Positions 1-12,389 of a stretch of 64,000 nt of DNA are shown one piece after another. A model generated the notes under the pieces. That model searched no databases. It was not told the DNA's origin and saw only the letters and a program-made list of their open reading frames with translations. The DNA is taken from positions 1,267,333 to 1,331,332 of the forward strand of contig JABBOT010000022.1 of the NCBI GenBank assembly GCA_016165875.1, given 5' to 3'. The position numbers and the translations under genes were made by a program. The stretch comes from Acanthopleura granulata. Lineage: Eukaryota > Mollusca > Polyplacophora > Chitonida > Chitonidae. How positions within the stretch are numbered: the first letter of the stretch is position 1; every line of letters starts with the position of its first letter.

Positions 1-310
1 ATTTGCCTGGAGTTCAACGTCGCTTTTAACATTATTTCCGCTATGCATGAAAAAGTCAGGCCCAGTGTAGATGTATATTTATACCGCAGTCTCACTGGAC
101 CGCCATGCCGGAAACACTAGGCGTGACACCCTAGGCAGTGATACCTAATACTAACACCAAGTTCCTTGTCTTTATCACCTGCCACCAAGGAACATATTTC
201 TTTTTAGAGTGTTGGGTGTGATCCCGCTAGGGACTAAACTCCGCATTCTGCTTGTGAGGCGGACGCTCTATACCGTCAGCACCAAGCGGTGAACGCACAG
301 TAATCAGACC
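1..310 (-). mobile_element. Second SINE-like family, diverged copy at window edge
   Basis: Shares cgcttttaacattatttc, ctggaccgccatgccggaa-a-cac and gtcagcaccaagcggtga with the element at 46033-46330; it may be truncated by the window start. Confidence 0.45.
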
Positions 311-568
311 GTGAAGATCCGGATGAATTTCGGGAAGGTTTCAGTACAATACGGTTTTGTTCTCTACCAGCAGATAGTGATATTTATCAATGAATGTATG
401 GGCATAATCTGCTCGATCGCTGCCCTTGTTTGACGTGATCCCTCTTCACCGGTGCTACGAATTACCCATAAGTAGGGGCCTACTCATGAGTACCCATAAG
501 GACTTAGAATTACCCATAACGACCAGTTTGAGGGCAAAATGCTGTCCGAAAGTAGTTCAATTCACGTT

Positions 569-1366
569 AGAAATGTTCTCCGATACAGTTTACCGTCACT
601 GACTTGCCTTTCATCATTTTCCTTCCAGCCAGTAGACCTTCTAGAGGGACGGGACGGTGTGATGGAAGGAAGGCTCCTTATACGCGCCACAACAGTGTTT
701 TCAATGACCGAATCTACTCTCGCATATATAAAATGCGGAAACATGATCGGACGACAGGACCCGCCTGAATTTGAAGGCGAAACAAATATAGAAATTTACA
801 TATGAATATCAACACCCCCTTATATACATATTTATATGTGTGTGTCTGTATGTATCACCAACTGATTTATAAGTTGTTTTCTATTTTTTTCTAGGCTCAC
901 GTGCACGCTTACCGACAAGGACCACATATAAGGACACAATTTCTGACAGAAAAACACACTGTATTGACAAACCTACTCTAAAAGCAAACAGGAGATGCTG
1001 AAATTCCCAATTAATGTCCACTGAGGTATTTTCCAAATTTCTGTGTCAACATGTACCCATAAGAACCTGTTATCTCCACAAACGTACCAATAATGACGCA
1101 ATTACTGACCGAAAGGCGCGTCATATTGATAAACTCATTATAAAACTAAACAGGAGATACTGAAATCCCCAATCAATACAAACTTATTCGTGTGCCTAGA
1201 AAGAAATTAGAAAGGAAAACAAAATAACTTATAAATCAGTTTTGTGGCGCGTATATGGAGCCTTCCTTCCATCACACCGTCCCGTCCCTCTACAACGTCT
1301 ACTGACTGGAAGAAAAATGATGTAAGGCAAGTCAGTGAGGGTAAACTGTATCGGAGAACATTTCTC
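569..1366. mobile_element. Inverted-repeat element with about 125-bp arms
   Basis: The segment 569-693 matches the reverse complement of 1241-1366 along its length, with few mismatches (shared blocks include ggagccttccttccatcaca and gtaaactgtatcggagaaca). The inner sequence near 850-900 also pairs with 1193-1240, implying an insertion in the left arm. The interior carries a direct repeat (918-1019 and 1083-1180, both with aaacaggagat.ctgaaat). There is no transposase ORF, so a non-autonomous DNA element is the best reading. Target duplications were not identified. Confidence 0.75.
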
Positions 1367-1533
1367 TTTACTTTCACATCACTGGAGTTCTCCAGACTGT
1401 TGTTGTACTAAAGTTCAGGGCGACAGTTATAACTGTTCAGTTTGGACACTATATATGTGCTATGATACACTTCACACATACCATTCGCTTTCTTATTCTG
1501 TTGTGATTTTTATTTTCGAAAGACAATTGGTTT

Positions 1534-1632
1534 CGCCCGGGCTCTGTCTGGTTTCCTCCCACCATGATGAAGGCCACCGGCGTGTAAGTGAAATGTTCTT
1601 GAGTATGATGCAAAACTCCAATCAAACAAAGA
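1534..1632 (+). mobile_element. SINE fragment, plus orientation
   Basis: Contains gcccgggctctgtctggttt, cctcccaccatgatgaaggc and gtaagtgaaatgttcttgag before a caatcaaac tail; the head is missing. Confidence 0.75.
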
Positions 1633-1639
1633 AGCAAAT

Positions 1640-3215
1640 TATTTCTCAGTTTCCTTCTCCTGAGATACTGTTGTGCATCTACGATTTCTGTTGGATTGTT
1701 ATTCTATGGTGCCGGGTCCTCTATATTCCACCAATATGTTGCACATAAAATTTGTCAGCAATTTGCTTAAGGTCGGTGGTTCAGACCCCGCACGCCGGTT
1801 TTCTCCATTCATAAGGCTTGTCGCAATCGTGCGAGAGTATAGCCTTCAAAAACGACCAAATGAAATATGTAATGTTTTAGTTTATTCCGCTATCACCTTC
1901 ACCCAACCTCTACCTGCTTTCCGCCACACGTACGCAACTTGCCCAGATTAGACCAGTTTAGAATACATGTAATTTTCCCAAGCAATGGAGCGAGTCTACT
2001 TCCGGTTGGGGGCACATGTATAAAGATGGCTACCCCGATATAGATCTGGCCACTTCCGGTCGACGCAGCCAGAACAGACAAGGCTAGGCGTGCACGGACT
2101 AATTCAGGGATCGCCAACTGCCGCAGCATCAAACAGACTCAAAGCTAGAACGTCAGAGCGAGCAACAAAACCGATATCGATGTAGTTTATTTTCGGGGCC
2201 ATCGTGGTGAAATACGACCATGTGAGCACTGAAAATAGTACATACCTATCGACGAATGAGATCACACGTTATGCTTCGATCAAATAAAACCGTCATTGTG
2301 ACAATGCAACTTCAATCGCGTCACCTCATTGTTTCTGTCAGGTATCGACAATACGCCATACGTGCAGCACGAGTTAAGGTCTATGAAGTCTTTTCTCAGT
2401 GTTTTCGAATTCAAAATTCCCATGTCCAAGGGCTATTTAAGGTTATCATAATGTACATTTTGATGTCTCAAATCTAGAAGATTTACGGTAATACTGCATG
2501 GCTAACTTACATTCCGCTTGTAAATAAATCCCAAAATTGCAATGTTTTGAAATTTTAGACAAATCTTCAGATGTAGATTATTACATCCTGACACCAAGTA
2601 AATAGTTTATCAAATTGACATAAAAGAGAACCCTTTTGTGTTGAAAACTTTAAAGGCATTACGGTATGTGTAGCTATTTATGTACCGCTATCTCCGCCTG
2701 TTTTGGCCACATGCACTTCTCGAATCCGCCCACGCGTTTTATGGGTTTCCAGATTTAGAAATAAATACAGCCAGGACTAAATGGCTGACGGTATTGGCCT
2801 ATAGGCGCACCGGGACAAAAGGCGTTTCCATTAACAGTCCTCTGGGTTTCACAGCCATACTGAATAGCCACAGAGAACAGTGGGGATGCGCAAGTGACAA
2901 ATGTTCGGACTGATTTAATGCTTGATTTCTGCTGATTGATTTCGCACCGAATTCGGTAATTAATCGCTGTGAATGATTACTGATTGGTAGGTGAATTGAT
3001 TTCTAATTACACTTTGGGCGATATATTGGTGGGCAGATGGCGTGATTGGTTGATTAATTGATTAATGGATCGATTCATTCATTCAATCACAGATTCATTC
3101 AATCATTGATCCACCTATATCATCTAGAGATTGATGATTGGTTGGTCGATTGGTTGATTGGTTGATTGATACACCTCAAATCACATATCACGTATCTATA
3201 CACACTGACTAACTT
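1640..3215. other. No gene seen
   Basis: Only short, unconserved open frames. A tRNA-like scrap (ggttcagaccccgc near 1779) and an ATTG-rich degenerate stretch at 2930-3180 are the only structure noticed. Confidence 0.6.
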
Positions 3216-3221
3216 ATAATT

Positions 3222-3320
3222 CATATTTATTCATTTGGTTGGTGTTCTACGCCCAACCCAAGAATACTTTACTTATACGACGGCGGCCAGCATTATGGTG
3301 GGAGGAAACCGGAGGCTAAC
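3222..3320 (-). mobile_element. SINE fragment
   Basis: Contains ttggttggtgttctacgccc, aagaatactttacttatacg, acggcggccagcattatggt and gggaggaaacc. An ATTG/ATTC-rich simple stretch precedes it (2930-3180), possibly degenerate tail sequence. Confidence 0.75.
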
Positions 3321-3600
3321 AGATGAGCATTACGTGCAGAGCAGTCACAGATCTGTCGCGCGTACTGCTTAGCTACCACGTGAAGCTTCTGCCCCGATAT
3401 AGCGACAACTCTTACGCCTTGTCTAAGTCAGACTGCATTATAAGAGCGCATCATCAGTGGATAGTCGCAAATTAAGGGCCAGTTAACCTTCCCGTTCCAA
3501 AGTGACGATATGACTTGCAATAAGCTGAAGGCGAATCGAGACGGGTACGTAATTGAGGGTAAAATGACAGGCCTTACTGATATAAGAACAAACCTACATC

Positions 3601-3677
3601 TCCTGGTAACCCCGAAGCTCTTGCATTCTTTATTTGTCCTAAAGGTAATGAGTGCAAGAGCTTCGGAACTACCTGGA
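3601..3677. mobile_element. Hairpin MITE-like element, copy 1
   Basis: The arms 3601-3628 and 3650-3677 are inverted repeats (23 of 28 positions match) sharing ccgaagctcttgca, with a 21-nt loop. The same arm sequence occurs at 9329-9422, which marks a dispersed family rather than a chance hairpin. Confidence 0.7.
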
Positions 3678-3924
3678 ACTAAGACGAAACCCAACGATGC
3701 ACAATTAATTCATGTAAAAAGATGCACTAAACAAACCCACCCATGAGCAATGGGAACATTTCCAGCCTACGGTAACTCAGGTCCAAGCTGTTTAATCCAC
3801 TCTTCATTCCTGCGTTAGTGTTTGCGATCTGTGGGCAAACTGGTAGCGTAGTACTCATGCATTATCAGAGAACATTTGTCAGTCCGCCTTGGGAAAACGA
3901 GCCTCATTGGGTGTAAAACGTTCC

Positions 3925-4345
3925 ATTGAACAACCCAAGCCAATCCAGTCCACAACTCAATGAAAAATTTATGATCTGTTCTTACTGATCTACTGAACAA
4001 ACCCACCTGTGCACAACAGAATGTGAAGTGTCAGGTGTTAGTAATGCATGAACAAACCCACCTGTGCACAACTGAATATAAAATTTTAGACATCACTGAT
4101 ACACTGAATAAAGTACCCATGCACAACTGAATGTAAAATATATGACCTTATTGGCATATTGATCAAACCAATGCGTGGAGAACTAAAAAATTTAGAACCT
4201 CACTGATCTACAAAATAAGCTCACCTCTGCATAACTGAATATAAAATTTCAGGCATCACTGACAGTTGAACAAACCCACCTATGCTCACCTGAATGGGAA
4301 ATGTAAGACATTACTGATACATGAACAAACAAACCGAGCTACAGG
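3925..4345. repeat. Degenerate tandem repeat, period about 55 bp
   Basis: The motif tgaacaaacccacctgtgca, followed by actgaat(a/g)taaaa and cactgat, recurs near 3994, 4049, 4106, 4160, 4210, 4267 and 4322, with a weaker unit near 3926. Spacing varies from about 53 to 57. Confidence 0.8.
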
Positions 4346-4349
4346 CAAA

Positions 4350-7300
4350 ATATAAAACTTTTGATTCCATGACTGTTCTCTTACATGAACGACTGAATTA
4401 TGAAAGCGTAATACGCTGTAGGTTGTGAGTACCGACGTACCGTTACGTACTGTGCCAATCACTCCAAATGATGGCAAAATAAATGAAATATTGAATCAAA
4501 ATGAATACTGGTGTATTACTTTAGACTTTTAAGCAGTACTACAGGATACTGCAGACTTCGGTGTTATATTTATGCATACAGGTGACCCGGGTATAACGCT
4601 AAGGGTTTGCCTTCTACCAGGACGTATCGACGCTAGAACAGTTACAGACAAGAAGTTAGCGCTTCATGTGATCTGAGTGCATGAATGGAGAGCGTTTTAG
4701 CTTTGCTTAATGGCCTGGTTAACACGTAAGTCATACAATACTGCACGTCTGCAAGTTATGAGTGCGCTACGTCTGTCAGACGGATCCATGATATATTTGA
4801 TCAACATTTCTTTCCTTCAAAATTTATAAAGGGTTTTAGTTGCAACAATCAGACATAGAAGTCACTCTGCCTCTCCCTCTGCCTGTCGGTCGGTCAGTCA
4901 CAAGGTCGATCGAATTTCTGACATCCTTTGGACGGAACCACTTAACGAGAGACCTGATTTCAAGATAACATCGACTTTTTGCCAGATGTCGCAGCTATTG
5001 CGAGTTTGCACTTTTTGAAGGTAGAACTGTTCAGATGAATGCGTGCTTTGTTTACACTGATTTCTGCCCTTTTGTGGGATATTTCTAGAGAATTTACCAT
5101 ACTGTCCTTTCCGTACAAAACCGGAGACTCGTGCAAGTAATCAGTTACTATAAAGATCTATACAGAGAGTCAACTAGAGTACTGACTGCAGTGTGATAGT
5201 TGGCACACAGTCACGCGTAACCGGTGAAATGTGGCCTATTGTCTGTTTACGTAAGTTAGGGTTTTATTCTAATTATTCATGTAAACACTTAAATAGTAAC
5301 AACTCACACAGCCACCGACCATTGATGAAGCACATCTTGATAAAAAAAATATGCCTCCATGTTAACTGAAATTTACTCGTCGTCACTTGCCTAGAATTAC
5401 TCAATCATGCGCATTCAGCATTTGTGACCGGAAGTGGGGATGTACTGTGACCAATCAACTATAGGGAAATACAATAGACCTACATGACAACGCCATGCTG
5501 ATGGATGATATTATAGGCTGTATCTATATACCTTCAACCTTAATACCACTGAGCCTGGCAACATAAAAACTCACCGTAGTGAAATGCAAACGTTAACAAA
5601 TACACGGTACGCTAGCAGACACGTTAGTTCAGGGCTATACATCCACAGACGGGATGATATAGGCTCTAAAGGTTCATGCACTGAATTAAGTGGGTCCGCA
5701 ATAGGTCATGTTTACTCTGTCAGATTGAAACGAATATATTGTGTCCTGATTACCCCCAGGATATACATGTCAATCCGTTGGACGAATGTATACATTCACA
5801 GATAGTTTAGAGCAACTCTCCGTAAACAATTGAATTTTTTTTTCGTCGTCTGGCTATCGTGTATTTATTTGAACGTGGCATTGTTGAAAACGATTTGGGG
5901 GGAGGGGTTGACCAATTTGTGTTGCGGGTTGTACGGCAATTGCGCTCAACATCCACAGCGTTTATAGGTTTCCCGGAGTCTATGTACCAGGTGTAATAAG
6001 CACGGCTTGGGGAAAATGGCAGCCTGCATGGATGTGTGGATTCCATGGCGTGGATTGCACAAACGGGCTTTCATCTTTTGTCAGTCGATCCACAAATAAA
6101 TTCCACTCGAAAGGTTTGTAATTTGGTTTTTATTAACAGACCTTACTAATCTTTCATTGCCAACAACCCGTTACTCACTTTTCATTACAGACATTCCCTC
6201 ACCTAGCTCAAGCAAATGTAATAACGAACCTGAAGTTACGCAATTGACTGAGTCTTGACTGAGTATACTAGATGCTGGTGTAAAGGGAGCGCGCGTTGGT
6301 GTAACGCGGGGAACGTCAACTAAACTAACCAGTTGTTATCTACAGTCCCTCACCATTCCGTTCACGTGAAGTGATTTGGAATATTAATTAGCCGCTTTAT
6401 GTGTATATACTATATCACCTTAGTCTCCTCTTTTTATTCTTTCTCGTTTTGCCAAATTTTCAAAAGGTACAAAACATGCTTAAAAGAATACTGGTGAGAA
6501 TTCAACGCCAGTTTCTCGTTATCTCTGACCCCTTTTATAATGAAAAGTAGTAAACTAGAATGTTCTCGTCGATTTTCGACATCAGGAATCACGCCATTCG
6601 AAAAGAAAAGGAATCGCATAGTTTTGACGGTAGAAATAGCTATACATGTATAACCACAAGATGTACTCAGGTACATTGTAGGTCAATGGAATAAATCAGG
6701 TCACTGGTATCATTAGGTTCCTTCATTTATTTAGTCTAGAGAGGTGCGGAAAATAACATCAGTTTGCAGTTACAAATGGGGTCTCTGCCTTCAACTATAT
6801 ACTTGCAGACTGGCCTCCATAATGGCGGACGGGATTCGCCTAGTGCCAAATGCAAATCAAGTCACACGAACAACACCTACAAAACCTGAATGGCGCTGCA
6901 TGGAAGAGGGGTAAGACTGCGGAAGTCTGGGGGAGTGGGGAATATAAATTTATCAGTGGTCGTTTAACCTGTTAATGCGCGCGTCTCCTCCAGTGGGAAC
7001 TTTAGCATTCAGCAATGGTTCACCTCGACTCTCCGTGGCCCTGCACTGTATCAACATGGGGTGTCATAATTAACACACTGCACATATGCAGCTGCCTGCT
7101 GTTACGACAGAGCACACACTGTCCTATTTATCAGCTAATACATTCCCCATATGGCTTTGGAAGTCCGTGTAGACAATGTCTTCATTGTCAGGCATCAGCT
7201 TGACTTGTATATATATACACATTAAAGCATGTGTTTGGCATTTCAACATTTCACCATTTCACCATATAAAATATGTTCACTGTTTTGAAACAAGAGCATT

Positions 7301-8480
7301 GTACGGGTATATATATACTTTTTCAAATATGACCATTAGCGTGGATGTTTAGAAAATTTTGCGACTTTGGTGAAATCATCTTTAGGTGTTTAAGTTATAC
7401 GTTTATTCTTGTTCAGTGTTAGCCGGTCAAAAGCGAATGTCACCAAGTTTACGCTGAACGTTCACCAAGGGACCTGCGCGTGCTCTGGGCAATATGTTCC
7501 TATGTATGGAAGGGCCAATCACTTCTTTTTTTTTTTTTTTTGGACTTTAATTCGAAATGTGAGAGTTCAATATATAATATATATATTATAGCCAAGATAG
7601 TTCCCAAATTTCGATTAAGGAACAATGCTATATTATACTCGCCCGAGTTCTGGTTCGTCATATACTTTTCTTGCACATATATATACCACAGGTATGCAAT
7701 GACCTAACTTTCCTTTCTCTGGACAGTTCATAAGTTAGGATTTTATTTTAACTGTTCAAAATGAGAAACACTACCATTTGCCGTTTAAACAGTATTAGGC
7801 AACAGAAGCAACGCACTGATGCCAATGACAATTTATTAGGTGTCACTGGTCTAGAATTAAGTGAGCTGGTATCTTTTCACAATGTCAGAACAAACAATAG
7901 CCTTAAATCCATACATTGCCCAGGGACTGGTTGCGTATGCAGGGCCAGAATAAAATCAAAATTTTAAAATGTTTTATAACCTGAGACCTACCTTTCATGT
8001 ATCACCTCGAGAATTTTAACCCACATCGCAAACAGCTCACCAGAAAGGTACGTAATCCAATGTCAGCCATCAAAAGGCATTGGATATATCAACACACAGT
8101 CAACTTTTGATGACACATCGGAAAAGACTGTGCAAACGTGACAACCCGCCGCAGCTGATGGCTCGCTATTACTGAAGACTACTGGGCCTACTGGCCACCA
8201 CAGGACATAACTATTGCTCGTGTGTATGGCATTAAAACAGAATCACTAATTCATTTCATTCAACAATGTTACCAAAACCTTTAGTCTACAGAATCTGTTG
8301 CAAGCATGAACAAAGGAGCTACTTTGGTGTCAAACATGTGTGTCTTAAAAGCAAAGGCGAACTGATAAAGACTGGGATAGTCTGAATTGGTTTCCTAAAT
8401 TGTGAAAATATTGCAGCGTTTTAAAACCGATACTGTACGTTTCGTCAGAGTATACGGAAACAAAATATTTCTGTCTCTTC
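4350..8480. other. No gene seen
   Basis: Unique-looking, moderately CpG-containing sequence. No conserved exon with splice sites was recognised. A poly(T) run occurs near 7525-7542. Confidence 0.55.
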
Positions 8481-8494
8481 CACTTTGCCTGGTG

Positions 8495-8640
8495 TGACGT
8501 CACCTACGAACACATGACGTCATCAAGCGCTGACGTGTATCCACAAATGACGCTGTCCTTTCGAACGCTCTTGACCTCATCCCAGCATAAATGCCTTGCT
8601 CAACGCCACATCTGCCTGATTCGACGTCATACAGGGAATA
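8495..8640. promoter_or_regulatory. Cluster of CRE-like sites
   Basis: Perfect TGACGTCA palindromes lie at 8495-8502 and 8515-8522, a TGACGTGT half-type site at 8531-8538 and a CGACGTCAT near 8632-8640. No gene could be attached to them. Confidence 0.4.
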
Positions 8641-9031
8641 TTGTCATGTCACAACGGAAAAATTTTACGGACACAGCCGAAGACTGTTTCAAGGAATCTT
8701 CAGTTACATGGGTTAAATAGTGCTATTCATCAAAACCCTTTTGAAACAAGCTGTTTGGCTTACTTCGTAGGATTTCTTTCACATCATTGTAGTATTTCAA
8801 TGTAGTTTGCATTCTGACCAGAGCGGCACATTAATTGTTGTATCAGTTACGAGGCTGCCTTTAGGCCCATATGCATGTTAATCTAGACTCAATATCGAAA
8901 GTATATATAAAAGTAAACATGAAAATGCTGTGCATTGTAATAATGGCCATGTAGTCCGTCGACAATCACCGTCAAACATGAAGTACACGCGCATGCCGGT
9001 TAACTAACATATGATAAATAATGTGGATTTC

Positions 9032-9037
<6 letters not shown>

Positions 9038-9074
<37 letters not shown>
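9038..9074. repeat. (AC)n/(AT)n microsatellite
   Basis: A run of acac followed by about 13 AT dinucleotides. Confidence 0.95.
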
Positions 9075-9077
<3 letters not shown>

Positions 9078-9328
9078 GTGCTAAGCACGTTAGCTATTCA
9101 CCCGCAGATCAGTGATTAGACATTGTTTTATAGACATATATGGCCCGGTTGGAATCCTGCTCTCGCTGAATCAACCGCCGCTCCAGGTAGGGAAGCTCTG
9201 ACATAAAGTATGGGAGATGCCGAAAGGTTTATACAGCGAGAGGTCCTCTTCAGGCTTCCATTCATAGTACTGTGTATACTGTATATTTGGCAAGTGCACA
9301 GTTTCTACTCTGCACGGTAATGTACAGC

Positions 9329-9422
9329 TCCAGGTATCTCCGAATTTAGCTCTTGCACCCCCTGCGTTCACAGCACGTGTTGTAAACGTGTTGAGTGCAA
9401 GAGCTTCGAAGCTACCTGGGAC
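9329..9422. mobile_element. Hairpin MITE-like element, copy 2
   Basis: The left arm ctccaggtatctccgaattt...gctcttgca and right arm gagtgcaagagcttcgaagc..acctggga mirror those of the copy at 3601-3677, with a slightly longer loop. Confidence 0.65.
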
Positions 9423-9429
9423 TAGGTAA

Positions 9430-12075
9430 TATATAAGTGAAAAATTCTTGAGCACGACGTTAAAACATGAATCAAACAACAAATATCGATGTATTGGTGC
9501 AACTATGGTGATATAATGCTGGCTACACTACATGTACATACGTATGACAGCCAACCACCAGCACAGGACAGACTGCATAAAATGACAACAACATCATGGA
9601 CAACGGTATTAGAAGTGACAACGGGTGGTCATGAGGGCTAGAAAGAACGTTTCCATCAACACGCGATCCAATTCATGTTCAAATCGTCCGTGACACTATT
9701 TAAGTTTTATTTACCGGAAGCCATGCAGCAAACCAGAAAACGTTATGAGTACCATATATTCTGTATGCATATAAAAAAAACAAAACTACTTCTTTAAACG
9801 TATCCAATATTCTAAATACACTGAGCACAAAAGAAGAGATTTTACAGAATCGTGATATATATTTTGAAGTTGTAATGTACTGTATATTGGAATATACATT
9901 CAAATTTTGTAGCATATTCACCAGACAACTATAATATTGCGATCTTTTACCGTTAGTGACCTACTTAACGTAACGAATGTTTGTCTAAAAGACGTGTATA
10001 CAAGCATAAAACCTGTCGTATACACAGATACAGTAAGTAAGCCTCGGGTAGTGTTGGCAATATGGGCCCTATAGTGTTTATAGACCAATAGGCTATATAG
10101 CCGACATCACGTGAGTCAAAAAGATATTTATTGTATTTTGCTGGTCACAACAAGCGTGGACCTCTATGCCCGCTGTAAACATAAACATAACAGTTAGTTT
10201 TGTGTTTATGAATATAACTTTTATATACTTCACGCAATAAGCCTGTTGATGCAATGCTACAGTTATTAAGGTATATGCCTAACTATAGGTTTGGAGGTAA
10301 CGTTACGTGACTAGGCCTATATATATTAGAAGACAGAGCATGCACTGTAAAAACTGGTCTGAGAATGTAAATACAGTACAACTGTTTGTTGATGCATGTA
10401 CACGAACGCTGATGCCTGTACACGAATATATACCCTGAATATGATCTGAATCCACCTGTGAACATATAGTCGCCGTTGCACATGTAAACAGGCTACAGTA
10501 CCTCGCACGCTCATTTAGATTCTGTATAGTTGATCGTGCGTTTTGCAAGGTACTGACAGATCGACCATTCAGCTGACTAGGGCCGTCTATCTGGAGGAAT
10601 TGGGGTAAATCTGAAAATCTTAACCGGTGGGTGATAGCGGAGGCCATTTGTAGCGCGCTCCCCAGCGAGTCGCCGGTGGTGTACGTACAGGGAGGGGATG
10701 GTTTGTGTGTAGCAGGGCATATGAGAGACACGTATCAATTGACCATGCGGTAACTGTATCAGAAGAGCTTGATTAGAAGGAGAGTCGGTGGCCGGGGCAT
10801 GACCCCGGCGCAGTAGCATCAGCGATCCTAGTGGAGACGGAGATACTTAACGCACCGTCTATGTACTGAGCACGTATATAAGGCTGGTAGTGCGTACAGG
10901 CAGTCGCCTGAATACATTAATATCGTGGAAATAAACAGAGTCTTACCTTTGCGGCCTCAATCGTGTAACCGTTGCTGTAAAATTGTTACCAGTAAATCCT
11001 CGTAGAAGCATGACATCAGCCAACCTTTCCATGAGTGCAGTACCAACAATTTCCTATTCGGCCATTGTCAAGGCGCATCATTATTCCGACGGGGCGATTC
11101 CATCTGGGCTGAGGGCGCAGGGAGTAGCAGGTCGCTGGAGCCTGCCATCGACGCGCCCGGGAAATGCTACAGCATGGCGATCGATTCTGCAGCTGCCCGG
11201 GGATAGGCAAGCTATCAGCTGTGAAATATGACAGTTAAAACTGCTGCCAATAAGTGCTGACCAGGTTAGTGATTGAAACACAGCCAGACGACTGATACCT
11301 TTACCCAGTCATACGTAACTGAGGAAGGGGGAGAGTGAAATTATGACGTTAGAGATCGAGTGGGATCGAGAAATCAATTTTTACATCTAGAAAAACAGTT
11401 GCACACTTGTACTATTATATAAAGCTTAATTAAGTTTATGGAAAATAATTGATGACGTGTTCATTACCTGCATATAGTTTCTGTGGGTGACAAGCAAACA
11501 ACAGAACATCAGCATGCGTGGATATTTCCTTCTTGGCAATCGGCTCAACATTTTCGTTACTCGGTACTCAAAATAAGAGTAATTCGTTTGCACCGTGCAC
11601 TGTACATCTGCGTGGCCTATGCTATGCTTTTAATGTAGACATACCTGTAAAGAAAGTCTCGAATGCACTCATTTACTACTAGACAACCACTGAATATACT
11701 TTGCAACTCAGAAAAATGGTTCACTCGTTTCTGTCTTATATGTAGCTAATTTATATATGTGTGTTTGATAATTTACACTTACGATACTGCCGTGCATATC
11801 TTGTGTCAAGGTGAGGTGACGCATTAGCCCGTCCGAAAACGCCGGTCATTTCGAATTAGTTTGGTTATTTTCATATATTAGAACAACAAAAAAATTTGCA
11901 TTGCACGAACATGATGAGTATAATTAGGTCTAAGTAGTATATGGCCATGAATGATAAATTAAATCGATCGTTAAGCAACTTCAATAAGGTGTGTTTATCT
12001 TAATCGGCCAACGGCAATGTCCCAGTCGAATGCTAACTTCTCAGTTCACACTCTAAGATGCAATGTATGTTTAGT
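9430..12075. other. No gene seen; locally GC-richer stretch
   Basis: At 10550-11230 base composition rises and CpG is frequent, with overlapping short ORFs on both strands, none recognisable. A 7-bp GC hairpin (gccgggg / ccccggc) lies at about 10791-10809. A first exon of an unseen gene cannot be excluded. Confidence 0.45.
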
Positions 12076-12079
12076 GTTT

Positions 12080-12386
12080 AAAGGTGTTTGCCGTTCAACC
12101 ACTAGGATACACGAAGTGTGGGTTCAAATTCCACCTAGATTGGTATTGTGACAAGAAGCCGCTGAAGGCATGTAGTCAATTAAATAGTCTAACATTCATT
12201 GAAGACCACTCGCCTTCCACCAATATAATATCTATATCTCCGCGTCAAATGTGTAAAAGTTCGTCAGTAACTTTCCAAAATTCTGTGGTTTACATGGGAC
12301 CATTCCATTTTCTCTCACCCATACATCTGACCGCCATATATTAACGCGAAGAGATTCTTGGGTAAGGCGTTAAACAACACTGAATC
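12080..12386 (+). mobile_element. Diverged SINE, plus orientation
   Basis: A tRNA-like head with gtgggttcaaattccacc at about 12119-12136, and at the far end gattcttgggtaaggcgtta, aacaacactgaatcaa, which is the family's 3' end. The middle is diverged. Confidence 0.6.
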
Positions 12387-12389
12387 AAG

